Under the pieces are notes generated by a model. The model did no database searches. It saw only the letters and a list, made by a program, of their open reading frames with translations, and had not been told where the DNA came from. From Pyrrhosoma nymphula (lineage: Eukaryota; Arthropoda; Insecta; Odonata; Coenagrionidae): DNA of 64,000 nucleotides. The translations under genes were made by a program, and so were the position numbers. The stretch lies in NCBI GenBank assembly GCA_963573305.1, contig OY754334.1, forward strand, positions 30,311,614-30,375,613. Direction: 5' to 3'. Positions 20,601-33,900 of the stretch are shown piece after piece. How positions within the stretch are numbered: position 1 is the first letter of the stretch; every line of letters begins with the position of its first letter.

Positions 20601-23302
20601 AATTCTTTGGAATACATTTTTTCTCATACTCTGTTGAGGAATAGCTGGATATTTTACATTCCATCTCAAATTCATACAGTCCTACAGAAAGCCATTTAAT
20701 TCAAGTTAGAGTACAGTTTGGTCAAAAAAGCCTGTTTGTAAAAATAAAATAAATAAATTAAGACGTATGATTGTAAATGTAATGAAGAAGTATAATTGCA
20801 GGGGCGGATTAAGGGGGAGGCGGGGGGGCGGCAGCCCCCCCCCCGTAATTCCCGGGAAAATAGAAAAATGGTAATCATCAAGGTGGTTCTCCAATGCAAG
20901 TTTTTATTTCACCAGCTCAATACACAATGTTGAAAGATAATTGGAAAATATCTAAACGCCACTTGTCTGAACAGACACAGTATCCTCGTTGTTCGCAATT
21001 GTACTTTAGCAGGCCTTTTGATGAACAGTGTTGTGAAAGCTTTGGTGCCATAACGGAATAGTTGTAAGCTATTATACTATGTATGCAAACCTATATACAA
21101 CTTTTTAATATGTATGCAGAGAACAGTGCCGCGAGTTTGGGCAGTTGAGCCGTAGTGCCTCTGCGAGAGGGGAATACAGTCTCCACGCCCTCCTACAGCA
21201 TTGCCTATTATTATGCGACACCCTCTGCTCTCGTGCTCGTCGCGACATGTCAATTGCCCGGCTCTAGCGAGTGTATTGTTTCAGTTGTAGTGAGTAACAA
21301 GTTCAAGAGTTCTTCACATATTTAGGACCCTGCGTCCTTTTTCCTTTATTCTGTGATATACCTGACGTGCAGATCAACCTTTCTGCCAGAGATGGTAATT
21401 TCAGTCGGTTAATTACAAAGACATAACTTATTTGCGCTTTCTCGCGCTCGCCATTAGGGTCGGACGGCCGGCTTCAAGCTCGGGCCCACATTAGCCTCCA
21501 TTGCTATTTATCTGCTTTTTGATCAAGGAATTGAACACCCACCTATTGGACTTTCATCTTCTTTGTGTTATCATAGAAATGCTGTCAGAGGTCCACCAAC
21601 CGTAGTTTTGTCACCTCTCCTTTTGATAGCAGTAAAATTGAGGACTCTCTAAGCAAAATAATTTTCAAGTATTACGCTACAGGGTTGGAAAAAGATGCTT
21701 ATAATGTTTTTTGCAACTCGTCGCAGAAGGAATAGTTAAGGTTTACTTTTGCTTACAGGCATCTTCTTCTAGTAGGCCTGGTACAAAGCGGAAAACTAAT
21801 TGTGCCTCTGCAGACCTTTGAAGCTTTTTCTCTCGCGTCCAAAAACAAAAGATGCCAGAAGCAGCAGGAGGAAATGCATAATTTGTTAACATCATGCCTT
21901 CATGCTGCACAACTGACAATAAGACTCAAGCTGAGTCAATGGTCATTTTACAATCCCATCCACGTAGCCACGAAAAATCTATTGAAGCTTCAATTTATTC
22001 ACTTCCTTTGGCTAAAAAAATATCAACTATGACATAGGTCTCTTCATTGTACCAGGAAAGGAAAGACCTGATGATAGGAAAAAAGCAGAACTTTTGGAAG
22101 GCCCTTGGACATCCACAAGCGACTACAAGTATCCCTTTTCAACTCATAGGAAGGGAACCGCGGAAGAGCGTCGTTACGTGAGGATAGAACATCATGAAAA
22201 GTACCCTTGGCTTGTGGTTTCTCCCTCAATGAATGGACTTTTTTGTAGGTATTGCCCTTTTTTCCCAATCAACGGCAGCTTGCGGTACAAATTTGCAGTT
22301 AAAATCCCTCGTTACAGAGCCGTTAAAGTTTTCAAAACTGCTAGGGAAACTAGATGATCTGGAAAACCACCAACACACAGTCTATCACAAAAGTGCAGTG
22401 CCCAGTTTGCCCTGAATTTTCTGGAAAATACAAAAAACCTGAAAATCAAAACACAAGCCACCTGGACGGCTACAGAAGGGAGAAACCAAGGAAAATGGAG
22501 AAAATCCGAAGCTGATACTTAAAAATGTGATTTTTCTTGGCCGTCAGAACATACCATTCAGAGGTCATCGGGACGACGCGACGGTTCATTATCATTGGAA
22601 GAACCCTTGACGAATGATGGCACCTTCCGAGCATTACTGCGTTTTCGTTGCTAGGTATTATAAAAAATTATAAAAATATTAAAGGAAAATAGTATTTTCT
22701 GAATATGTACTTATATTTTTATTTCATTCCAACTAATTTTAATTATGTACGGCATTAAAGAAGATTTATTTCAAGGAGTTCGAAATCCTTGTGTTGGCTG
22801 CCGCGGGTTGATGTATAGGAAGATGGTCTTCCGCCTTTTGCACCGTGTTGGTCTATGTTTCCTTGGACAACAGTTTCGTCGGCATTGTAGTCGGCTTCTT
22901 TTGGTCGGTGAAATGAAGGTGCAGCTATTTGTCGTCTTATATATCTCAAGCGTTAGACCTGACTCCAACGGGTGAGATGTATAATACGACAAATGGCTGC
23001 ACCTTCACTCCACCGACCTGAAGAAGCCGACTGAAACTGTCGTCTGAGGAAACACGGTGTAAAACTCGGAAGACACTTCACTTCTTCACAAGAATGGCAT
23101 TCTTTACATCGTTTTTTTACGTTTTTCAAATTTGATCAGATAGATTTACTCAATAATTTATCACATCTCTTGTATATAATACAACCACACCAAAACTACG
23201 TTCCAAGCACTACATTTCTTTTAATTTTCCGAGGGAAGTCCACCCGGACCTTTATTTTGTTGAGATGTATTGCATACCCCCCAGGCGCCGCGGGAAGTAG
23301 TG

Positions 23303-23337
<35 letters not shown>

Positions 23338-25361
23338 AAACAACGACCTTAATCCGCCCCTGTATAATTGAAACACAAAATTTAATGCTGTTAAATATAA
23401 CATCAAAGTAAAAAATTAAATACAGCTATTACGATTATTAGTTACAACTATGGGCAATAGGTATTGATTTTGAGCTCATTACATACTGCAAAGTAGGTTA
23501 ATGATTCTTCGGTACAACTTGTGGTGGAATCCAGAGAAATTTTCTACTGGTCTTTGACGTCACTAAAACAATGTGTGCCTTGATGATTTTCTGTTTGTAA
23601 CACGAATTAGTACTTTCGAACTCTCTGGCTAATACTTGATGAGAGAATCGGAAATGCTCCTTTTGTATGAAATCTTGTTCACAACAGACTCAAAGTAAAA
23701 TTTTGCATCCTTTATATGCCATAGTGAAATATTCAGGCTGGAATACTTCACTGTACACTTGGAGAACCTAGGCTGAAAATGTAAATAAAAACCCAAAAAT
23801 ATAAAGAATCTTGCATGCTCAACACCTGAGTTAATGATCATTGATGTACAATGGTGATATGTATAGATAGATGCAAAGAAAAAGAGAATTTTAAGTGTAA
23901 ATATAGAGAGCACATGAAAATGGATTTACTTAACTTCAGGCACTGCTGGAGACTAAAGTTAACAACTATTTCTATCAAGATTCCCTAAGCTTCACCAGCA
24001 AATTTTTTAAAATAAGTTAAGACAGTTTGGTCTTTCCTCCCTTTCTTTCAGAGTTTGCTATAGGCCTTGCATGAAAATCAAAAGTCACAGTACAATAAAC
24101 ATAAATCGAGGCTCATTCTACCATAGTGTATACGTTTATGTAATCAGAACTAAGGCATAAATGTACAACAGTGAGTTGCAATTTCTTAAATCCTAATGGT
24201 ATGCAATAACTATAGCACTATGCTCACATGAAATCTTCCTGCATGCTCTATTGACGAACTGCTGCATTATATTGGGTTAGTAATTATTTGAGTTATGCAA
24301 ATAAATGTTGCTGTTAAGAGCTCATACTCTGATTATACTCATAACAATAAACAAGCATATCAACGTAAGCTACTAAAAACATTTGTGTTGTTAAGAACAA
24401 ATATGCATGCGCCTCTGAATTTGAAAGGATATTCTTAATTGTGGAGGATTGTCTCTTAACTCCAAGAAACAACATTCTATAATCAAGAGGATGAAAGCTA
24501 GAAATAATTGCTCTTGGATTAAGAGCAGAAATAACTCTCCAATTAAGATTATCCTCTTATAGTAAGAATATTGCCGATGAATATTAATTAAGAGGAAAAT
24601 TCCGGTTGAACTAAGAATACATTTTTTTGTTTTACATAGTTACATATTGTGGAATTCTATTCATCATGAGTATCGACAACTTCCACTGGGCCCTGCCTGG
24701 AGCAGTTAAATTTATTGATAATGATATCCATATTCTTCATAAATAAAATAGTAGAGGGCAGAAGTTTCAAAGTATTTCATCCATAAGTGAAACGTTTGGC
24801 CATCATTGAGTTACTTGTTATTACTGCCATTAGGGATTACAAACACTCTTGGGATATTTTCTGATTTAGGTACAGGGCCCCATTTGTCCATTCATTCATC
24901 ATTGAAGGAGTAAAAGTTAGGTTTTATCCTTGCCTAGCACAAATATGTGTAGTGTGCTGCAGTGCAGACTATGTAAATGGGAACGTCTTGGTCCCATTCA
25001 ATTCATTGAAATTTTGTCTTGAATAATGATGGCTCAGTGGTGTATTCTTCTTACTTACCTGTGAGATCCAGCCAGACAAGTTGAAAGATTTTTATCGTGA
25101 ATTTACATGCATTGTTGAAAATAAAATATATTCTGGCTTGTGATGGATTATAAATTTCCTCTTGTTTTATTCCCAGGTTCGGTATGGGTGTTCAAAGAGT
25201 ATGAGCCAAGTTACGATCAATCCCGGGCAGACTACTGCAACCGCACACTCTACCTTTTTGCTTTCTGGCTCATTACATCTGTGTATATTGTGCTGGGAAT
25301 TGTTACATTATGTCTATGCAGTGTCAGTGTTGCTACCATTGCATTTCAAAGGGAAGTATAA
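17628..25361 (+). CDS. TMEM272-like four-pass membrane protein with PPxY tail, six exons
   Basis: Exons: 17628-17672, 17916-18087, 18165-18275, 18380-18502, 19564-19704, 25177-25361. All junctions are GT-AG and keep frame (phases 0,1,1,1,1), giving 258 aa. The first exon is MAATSSPYVTLYHQQ, with its donor directly after CAG. Residues 16-78 form a Pro-rich cytosolic-type tail with three PPxY motifs (PPSY 41-44, PPTY 62-65, PPSY 75-78), ligands for WW domains of Nedd4-type ubiquitin ligases. PPPSYDSLFGRVREA is the signature start of the TMEM272-like core. Four hydrophobic segments follow at about 111-132, 142-158, 185-203 and 221-247. Between the first two is FNDCPQGEYIPVYLVVGG, the conserved loop of this family. 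An NRT glycosylation sequon and conserved-looking Cys precede TM4. The family has no established biochemical function. Start choice rests on the perfect phase fit of exon 1 to exon 2. Confidence 0.88.
18503..19563 (+). other. Intron 4 of TMEM272-like
   Basis: About 1.06 kb between a gtttgt donor and an attattattaag acceptor. Short ORFs occur but none looks coding. No repeats with clear ends were recognised. Confidence 0.7.
20008..20050 (-). repeat. CTGATGA-hairpin-CGAAAC motif, possible retroelement fragment
   Basis: On the minus strand: CCTGATGAC, GATG, an 11-base loop, CATC, then GAAACATCAG. This CTGANGA...GAAAC hairpin resembles a hammerhead core and occurs often in Penelope-like element ends. 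One extra base between CTGATGA and the stem departs from the canonical ribozyme. It lies in intron 5 of TMEM272-like. Confidence 0.35.
21760..22420 (+). pseudogene. hAT transposase N-terminal (TTF zinc finger) remnant
   Basis: Readable pieces include SSSRPGTKRKTN followed by a stop, and ERRYVRIEHHEKYPWLVVSP, then SMNGLFCRYCPFF and, after a frameshift, ENHQHTVYHKSAV. KYPWLxxS, FCxxC and HxxSxxH are the signature pieces of the TTF-type zinc finger found at the N-terminus of ZMYM/hAT-type transposases. Stops and shifts interrupt it. The RNase-H-like catalytic and C-terminal dimerisation parts were not recognised. Confidence 0.7.
22850..23055. repeat. Foldback insertion inside the hAT element
   Basis: The left arm includes agtcggcttcttttggtcgg, gaaggtgcagctatttgtcg and tatatctca. 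The right arm reads the inverse: tgagatgtataatacgac, aaatggctgcaccttcactc, cgacctgaagaagccgact. Arms are about 85 bp with a short loop near 22960. It resembles a MITE that landed in the transposon after insertion, or a duplicated segment. Confidence 0.75.
23304..23335. repeat. Uninterrupted run of 32 cytosines
   Basis: A homopolymer C tract near the right end of the hAT element, mirrored by G-rich sequence just inside its left end. Such a run is prone to length error in sequencing and can form G-quadruplex or i-motif structures. It also opens a meaningless Pro/Gly-rich reading frame. Confidence 0.95.
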
Positions 25362-26950
25362 CATACTGGCTACATTGTTACCCATATTTATTTGAAATTG
25401 TGTTATGAGTGAGTGTGATGAATGTTGTATACTTTTATAAATTTTTTACAAGACATTTCCACTCTTCACTTATGGCTCCATTTTGTTTTGTTTAATCTCA
25501 TGGGATTCTTGATACACTCATGCTCACAACAACATGAATATGTTGCTCATGATACATTTTAATTAATGTATAATTATTGTACATTTAGGGGATCACTTTT
25601 AAAGAGAATGAAGTAGATTCTCTGAAATATTTCCTTTCAAAGCAAGGTGATGCAGGCTTAAATTCTTCATGAAAAATTTCTTTAGTTGATTCCCGACTTC
25701 AATGATAATAAGGCATTTTCAGGATTAATTTTGTCTAAAGTGAAAAGGGACCATTTTTCTTTTTTTTTCTATCCAGAAATTGCCCATCGAAGTCTTCATA
25801 TATGTGGCTACTTGATTGAAAGCTGGCCTAGATTTGAGTATTTTTCTTGAAATTCAAGAAAAGGGTGACTTATGAGAAGATTCTCTTAGCCTCGTTGAAG
25901 TTGTTTTGTTACTAAAACAACATAATTACTGGTGTGCACTACCTGTTCTTGATCTCATCATAACTCTTGGAGATTATTATATACATACATAATTTTGCCA
26001 TGTCCGCCCAGATGCCGAGTGGAAAAGCTGCTGGTGAGATTTCCAGAAGTATTACTCAGCTTTTACAATTAAAAACTCTGATGTCAGTGCAAAATGCCAA
26101 TTGGTAACGTGGATATGTGATCACCAGCTGGTGTAGTTATAATGACCAAGTATTTTCAGAATGCTATCCATATTTTCTTAATGTGGGCCCCTTCTTATAT
26201 AAAGATCCCTGGCATGTTTTTGCTGGGACCATTTCTCTCTGTAAAATTTTCTGTAGAGAAATATTAATTACCTATGTACTGAACTACTCTTTTATCTCAT
26301 TGAAGGATTTATAAGTTAGTTGTATCTGGTTAATACCAATTCGAGTATTGAAACTATGAGGCACTGAGTATGAGTACTATTTGGCTTCTGAGAAATGTGG
26401 ATATTTGGGAAAACAATTACCTTATCACCATTATTTTATACTAGCTCTAATCTTTTTAACTTACACAGTTGTTATCCAAAATGAGAAAGAAAAACTTTAT
26501 GTACTTTAAAGATATTCTGTGGTTAAACCATGTATGTTATTGAAAGCTTTCTCAACTGTAATAATGATTACCTTAATTTTGATTCTTACTATGCCAATTG
26601 ATGGTACACAAGTACTGCAAGATGGTGCACTTCCTAGTTTTTAGTAGTCACTTTTTTTTTGTTTGAAATAGTTGTGATAAATTTTTAAAGCACAAATGTG
26701 CCTAATATCACTTTTTAAAAATCATTCGACTTCACGGGGACTCAAAAATTTCTTGTTTAATTTCCTCACATTAGTTTATTGACTTACCCTCGTGCATGTG
26801 CTTGTACAATATTTTAAAATGGCATAACCCTTATAATTTTTGCTTTCAAAATTGCAATACAAATTGAGGCACTGGTCTAATCCTGACACATTTGAAGACT
26901 CCCATGTTCATTGAATTTCTTCACTTGAGAATGCTGTTTTAGAATTATAT
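25362..26950 (+). other. Downstream of TMEM272-like, probable 3' UTR start
   Basis: No coding sequence. T-rich with many ATTTA and short T runs. The first part must be 3' UTR but I cannot place the poly(A) site: no AATAAA with a convincing downstream element is obvious close to the stop. Confidence 0.5.
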
Positions 26951-26954
26951 ACCT

Positions 26955-27330
26955 TTATAAGACCCCCGACTCTCAACGGGACGTCGAACGACGATTTGGC
27001 AGGGATTTCAGGAAGGAAACTCAGAATCACTCTTAAGTAATGCTCTTTATTGCGTTAACATAGTCTGGTTGCCTGCTCCCAACTGCCCCGCACTCACGGC
27101 GTTGCTTCCCAGCGGGCCCCTCTTGCATGCCCCCCCCCCTTCTGCCCCTCCTCCCCCACCCTTGGGTTATTTCCTCCCGCCCGTATCGTACACCGCTGAC
27201 GTTTCCCACGGAAGGTGAGAGGTGTAGGTATCCGATCTGCTTACTCGTTCTGTACTCTGACTGCTGACCCGCTCGGGGGGGTGGGTGGTCGGTGGGTGGG
27301 GAAGGAAGTTGAGTTGGCGATTGTGGTACT
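26955..27330. other. GC-rich island in an AT-rich tract
   Basis: Starts near gacccccgactctcaacggg and includes tgctctttattgcgttaaca and long C-rich text (catgcccccccccc). Composition changes sharply at both sides. It could be a transposon or LTR fragment or a CpG-rich regulatory island. No inverted ends, target duplication or convincing ORF was found. Confidence 0.35.
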
Positions 27331-27599
27331 TACACCTTGTCATATCATTGTTGCTAAACTTCTGGCTGTATTGATTTTTTTCTGTGGGTGTGTGAACAAA
27401 TAGAAATTGCTTGCATTCAAGTTGATCTTATGTGTGAAATGATGCAGTTGTTGTCTATAAAATGTTGTTGGCAGCCCCCAAGTCATATATTGCATGTATA
27501 ACAAATGACCAAGAAAAATCAAGTATGTACCAAATTTTAATGGCATCATCTGTGAGTTATGCCAATGGAATCCATGTGGCTAGGCACTGGCACCTTGCT

Positions 27600-27923
27600 A
27601 AGTGGACTCCGCTTTAGGAAAGTGTTCCATTGTGAAGGACCGTTGGTTAAGTGAATTTTGTTGTAAAGTGAACCAATGCATTACCTGATGTCTTTGTGTT
27701 TTCATCAGTGCAATCATCTACACATCATATTTGATGTTTGTTGCATTCCCAAAAATTCATTTACAGATAATTTGAGAAACCCAAAGAGATGTGCGCAGTC
27801 ACAATGCCAGTTTCTGATGGTAATGATGGAGACTGATAAGTCTTAATGGTAGTTAGTACTTCAGGGTAGTTAGTGAAGCAAACCCATCATAATGTGAACC
27901 TTTCAGAAAGCGGGGGTCAACTG
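27600..27923. mobile_element. Decayed pogo-like MITE (~320 bp)
   Basis: The right end read inverted, cagttgacccccgctttctg, resembles the left end aagtggactccgctttagga. Both are followed inward by a gtga-rich segment (attgtgaaggacc; aaggttcacattatg). The right end is followed by TA. The left flank is too decayed to check. Non-coding. Confidence 0.45.
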
Positions 27924-30900
27924 TATCTATTTCATCAATTCTGAGATAACCTCCATTTCAGATGGCTGTCCAGTCAAATAATATTTTCATGCTCAATGAC
28001 TACAGGACTATTTATTTTTAAGTTTGTACATTTAATGTGTATATTCATCATTTATGCTTAGTCCGATTCCTTCAATTTTATTACTATCAGTTGTCATTAA
28101 AATCTACCTAGAAGAACACTTTTCACCTGTAGGCAAAAGATACTGTTCTCAATAGTGGACAAGTAATGCTGCCTACTGATTTTTTTATTGTGTTGCTGAA
28201 TTGATTTAGGAATTCTATTAACTGAACATCTTCAAATGTGTTCAATTGTGTTAAAACATGCTTCTGTTTAGGCAGTACCAATGCTGAAGGGAGATACAGC
28301 TCTTGGTACTAGTGAAATAATTGCTTTTCCCATCCTCTGAAAGCCAAATAGTAGTTACTGTTGGAACACCATTCTTACTGAACTCTATTTAAAATATTAA
28401 AGTATAAGTTTGCTTTATGGTATTGGAGGTAAATTTAGTCAATAGGTTGAAATGAAATTGTCCCTGTTGACCATGAGAAGATTTTTATCAATCTCCTGAT
28501 AAACTCACAGCTTCGAGATGCAGGAATCTCTGTGCAATTTACAAAAGTTAAAGAGAACTGTGTGCACCCAATGAACTGGAATTATCTTCTTTATTTGAAT
28601 CATGGGAAATGGCAAAATTGGTCTGGATATTATTTCACCCTTTTACTGAATGTTATTCATAATATACCTTTACACTCTTTTATTATTCATAATATACCTT
28701 TATACCCTGAGTTATAGACCGAAATATTCCTTTTTTAGTTAAGAAACTTGGCTATTTGAGTTTTACCATTCTTGTGCAAGTTTCATGGCCATCAATTGTC
28801 GTTCATTTGTTTATATATGTAGGCTGGAAAATGGACAGTATGTGTATTTTCAAGAGGCAGAGCTTTTGCACTTGTGAAATATATTTACTGATTTTGGTTG
28901 TTTATACCATCAGGTGCTCACATCTAGATCATTAACCTCTAAACCAAACCAGTATGCAGAATATAACTCATCCACTATGTCATGAACTCTGTGATTGTTT
29001 GATTAGGTACTTATCCCATACGTAATTCATCTTCTTTCTCTCTAGAATTCAGAACTGGAAAAAGCTCATAACTTTTTCCATTAATATTGAATATTAACTT
29101 TCAATCTGAACAAAATAGGGATACGTTCTACATTTTAGATGTATCCCTCTTCCGATGAATTGGGAAATAAAATTTCAGGGGATATTTTAGGTTTTGTTTC
29201 AATCAGGCAGAGAGGAGAATATTCATTATTTAATGGATTTGAAACTATGCATGATTAATTTTCCATTAAAGTAATCTACCAGTAAAGGTAGTTTTTTTTA
29301 GTCTGAAAAAGTTTTACAGATTTTTACAAGTGCAGGGCCCTAACTGCCCATTTAGAAATAATTTAGGTTATTGAAATCTATATGAAGTTGGGTATGCCAA
29401 ATTCATGAAAAATCTTCTGAAAATAGCTTTTTTTATGGTCCACATCTGCTAGTCTTGAAAAATAATTTTGAAATATTTTGGAAAGAAATGCATCTTGTAT
29501 ACCATAAAATTCAGCATGGAAAATAATGAGTTTCAGGGGGGGGGGGGGTTGCATTTTCACAACTTTGTTGCCATAGCAATTCATGATCTATTTCACCTAT
29601 ATCAGATCTTACTTCATGGAAATACATATTTAGGTTAAGGTAATATCTCATCTTGCAATGAATGCATTTAGAGTTTTAGAAATATTTAAGTACATAAATT
29701 GACTTTCAAGCCCCCAAACTCTAGCCCAACCCTATCTCAATTATGTTTTGTCTCCTGAAATAATACCTTTAAAGATTATTATTCTTACCAAATATGTAGT
29801 ATATGCAAACAAAGATTTTTGTCTCTTCCAAAGCTATTCATTTGATTGGTAATTTAAAATATTATATATTTGATGATACATATTTACCGTCAAGAGTGCC
29901 TAAAATGCTACTGTGATTCTTGTTTGCATTTAAGTTGTCACGGTTTTGCCTCTTCGTTGATAGGCTTGTTTTGTTTTACTTAGCGTCTGTTGCTCTGTAA
30001 AAATTATTCCGTCTTGCAAATCACTTATATTCAAGTTCCAGCTTGCATTGAAATCACCCTGTCTCAAATGCATAAATAAAATATTAGTTTTTGTTTTTAT
30101 TCTAACGTTTTATTATGTCACAAGCAACTGTTTGTAATAGTGATAAGTTAAGGGTTGCAGCATGACAGGGAAACAGCTTTTAGCCAACTTGCAATTCTCG
30201 AATGTTGATCGAATAATCCTTACAAAACCTTGCACCATCGTTGTAACTTATCCCAGTTGCTCTGACATCTTGAAGGGGCCGGTGAATGTGTGACTTATAA
30301 AATCCAGGCACTTTTAACTTCAGTGTGACTGCACAGTGGTGCTGCATCTCTAATAATTCTACTGATTGAGATAAATATAGTTGGCGTTCTGGAATTTTCA
30401 ATATTTCTTTGATTATTTTTGGGATCTTGTTTACCCAGAATTGTTGGTTTCAACTAGTTTGGCATGCTGAAAGATATTCTGTAGTGTTGAATTTGCCAAA
30501 TTTTCAATCAGACCCCCTCTGCATTGTTCTTCAGAAAATTTTCGTTTCCTTTATGGAAAAGTAAAGGAAGTTCATTGTCTCAAGAATTTGTGCTGTAAAT
30601 TTACTCGTACAATTATTCTTCCCAATCCATGGCTTTAGGGTTATCAGAAAATCAATTCTTGTTTTATATTACATCGCTTTGGCAAACCACTCCTTGGATT
30701 TGGGGGTAATTTATAAGCACCAAGCATTGAATATGTGTATTCCTTCTACAGGAGTTGAATTTTCAGCCTTTTGTAGCCATTGGTACCATTAACTAAATCA
30801 ACAGTTTAAATCAAAGTCCATTGATGGACAAGTAAAATTTCCTTCGAGTAGTTTTCTTATGGTTACTGATATTACCTACAAAAATATAGAATTAGCCAGT

Positions 30901-33900
30901 TTTTGAAATGGGGTTTTCACTATCCAGTCCATGCCTCAAACGTCTCGACCTTTTTGAAGTATTTATACTCCTTTGGGCTTAACTTTGTGGGAGCTCAGTG
31001 TGACTAAATGTCGAAAGAAACTATACTCTTTTCCTTCGAAACTTTTTTTGTTACCCAGCCATGGTTTCAACATTTAGTATATGTTATTGTCAAGGGTTCA
31101 CTGAACATACAAAGTGAGACCAGCCATTTGTATAGTATTTGGAGTGATGAGGTTTGGGGAAGGTACTATTATAAAGTTGGTGGGTCTCACCAACATTTTA
31201 TATCAGTTCCCCTGCCCTCACCTATCTGAAAACTATCAAAACAGCTGGTCTCTCTTCATCTTTTCAATCAACACTTGTTTATGACATACATGTAAATGCC
31301 GAACCTATGGTTGTATTATATTAAAAACTTTTGATAGAAAAGGAAAAAGTTTCCTTCAGCATTTTGTCTTTTTGAAGTATTTATCTTTGTAATCTACAAA
31401 CATTTTCAATTCATTTTCTACTCTCAACATTGACGTGTCATTGGGATGGGATGTTAGTTTAAAGTGTGGGTACATTTTTTTTTATTTACTGAACTTTTAA
31501 AACTAAGGCAGTTGAGTTAAGTTGAGTAATTTCTCGTGAATGGTTAATATACATCATTCCTCGCCCATGTACTTAAATAGCTGTGTCTTTTTAAAAAATT
31601 TCTGATGGCTATCATTTGCTGTTATTCACAGAAAATTTCTATTTGACCTTCTTTATAAAGATTTTGTCCCTGTCATCAAATGCTCAAATACAATACTGAG
31701 CTGGTGTAAAATTGGCTTGTTGTTGGTTACCTTTTAATTTGATGAGGGGCTTGGTCTAGTAGTACCCAGAAATTAAGTGTTGAACATTTTAATCCTTAGA
31801 TCAGTTTCATAAATCATTCAAGTATAGCAATTGGTATGTAGCTGTTATAGTATGCATACATCAAACTGTTTGTGGTATATTTCTAAAACATTCTGTAATT
31901 ACCTTGTTACTAACCTATTTTGCATCATAAAATTCAGTTTTGATACTACCAGATGGTCCTCTCCACAATCCACTTGTGACATTTACTGATATTTCATTGC
32001 TACTTCAGGGACCTATTATTGATTATCCCTGATTTTAATATGACTTCTTAAGTCATTTCGGTACTCATTAATAGAATTATCCAATAAATCACATTGGATT
32101 CTAACAATCCAAAAAGATGCTTCTAGAAATCTCTTCTGTAAAGCTTTTCTACAGCTATAATTTATTTAGAATCCATTTTTGAAATATCCTCATAGTTGGG
32201 TAAACTTGACACTTCTGTACAGTAGTATCAGGTGATTTTTCAGAGGTGCAAATGCAAGAATTAAAGTCAACATCATGATTAACCAAGTCCCTAGGCATTG
32301 CTCAGTCTTTGATTTGACCTGCTCTGAGTGTGCGTTGCTTTTCTCCTGGACTTAAAGATCATTTATGTGGATAGTCAACTGATACTACCAGTAATATTCC
32401 TTTCAACTGGGAAAAGATCATGAGACAGACATAGTTATACCTGTCACATTATACCTGTCCTCGGTTACTGTTTCATTGTGCATTCAATTTGGAAAAAAAC
32501 TGCCCAAGTACTGATCAAGCTTCTCATTCAGGAATCCCATTTGTAAAAATTTTCTAAAATAGTAAGTTTTGGTGACAATGTAGCTGATTGTAGACTATAT
32601 GAAAATATTTTGAAGGACAATCCAGTATATAAAACATGTAATAATCAATATTTTTGTTACTGTTATAACTCTGATGACTACTGGTAAATCTAACATTTAT
32701 TTCTATTCATGTATGTGCCCTAAAGGATTTAAGGTAAAAATTAGACCGGCCAAGAGATATATCTCACTTTCTATTTCACCCTTTCAGTTTTTTTACCATG
32801 GATCATTGATACATTCATGTTGCCATGCTCTTTTTATAGTGTCATGTTGAGGTTTCATCTTTGAATGGGGATTAGAAAATGTGTAGTTACCTAACTAAAT
32901 GTCAATTTCATTCCCCTTCTGATGTCTTCTTGCTTTAAGATGCTGGTAAAAATTGAGATTGTGTCTGAATGACAAGTGTTAATCACCGATATATAATAAG
33001 TGTGTTCTCTTTGTTTTGATTCAGAAACCCCCAATAATTTAAAGTTCTGTGATATGCATTTCCTTGAAATCCTCTGAAGGGCTATGCTTGTCAAATGTAG
33101 ATGAACTGGTCATGAAGCATAAAATGCATTTGGTCTTCGTTCTGGATTTTTATAAGTTGGCATAAAACATGGTGAAAATATCATAATCTCTCTTCTATGA
33201 GTTATTGAGAGCAGTAATAATCATTGTATGTATCTATTACTAGGGCTCTCTTTATATATATCCTCTTATCATTGTGTTTGGATGGTTTGTGAAACAGTTG
33301 AGTGCAAGAGTTTATCTAGGTGCTCTTCAGGGTAACAATGGCCAATGTCTCAAATCATCTTGGCAATAATTGATATCTTTGCAGTTTTTTGCTGTAAACT
33401 GTTGTTGCTTTTGAATGGTGGCTTCTTTGTGAACGAGCGTGCTTTCATTGCTTATACATGAAAATCTAATTGAGTGAGTCGCTAGTGTGTTCACTTAATG
33501 TGGAAAAATTAATTTGTTTGCATGGCAATCAGAATCAGACCACAACTGTGCTGGTGGTTACCAAATATGCAATCCCTCAAAGATTTCTTGTTTTCAAAAT
33601 ACTTTAAATATTCGCCCATCCTTGTGCTCAGTCAAGCCAGGGTGAAAATTTAAGGCATCAGTCGTACTAGTGGGGGGGGTCAATGAAGGTCATCTATGAT
33701 CAATGATGAGATCAAATCATCGCATGACATAAAGAGTTTGGTGGAAAAACATCTTTTCTCAAAATATGGCAGAAAATCACTATCTCAAGAGTTTGGCCAT
33801 GAAACATTGTATCTCAGGGTTTGGCTGAAGGACAGTCTTGTATGGTGAAATAATTTTTGGTGCTGTAAGTTTTTGGTAGCATCAATTTAAGTTTAAGTCC

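Larger units (their letters stand above)
20799..23362 (+). mobile_element. hAT transposon, 2564 bp, perfect 8-bp target duplication
   Basis: It starts caggggcggattaaggg and ends ccttaatccgcccctg, with identical 8-bp flanks tataattg (20791-20798 and 23363-23370). Strongly G-rich and C-rich tracts lie just inside the two ends. It encodes a damaged transposase with a TTF-type zinc finger and contains its own foldback insertion at 22850-23055. A 415-bp relative is at 2736-3150. The perfect target duplication suggests a more recent insertion than most others here. It sits in the 5.5-kb intron 5 of TMEM272-like. Confidence 0.92.

Noticed and set aside
23170..23406. Poly-Pro / poly-Gly ORFs
   Set aside because: Result of the 32-C homopolymer at the hAT end.
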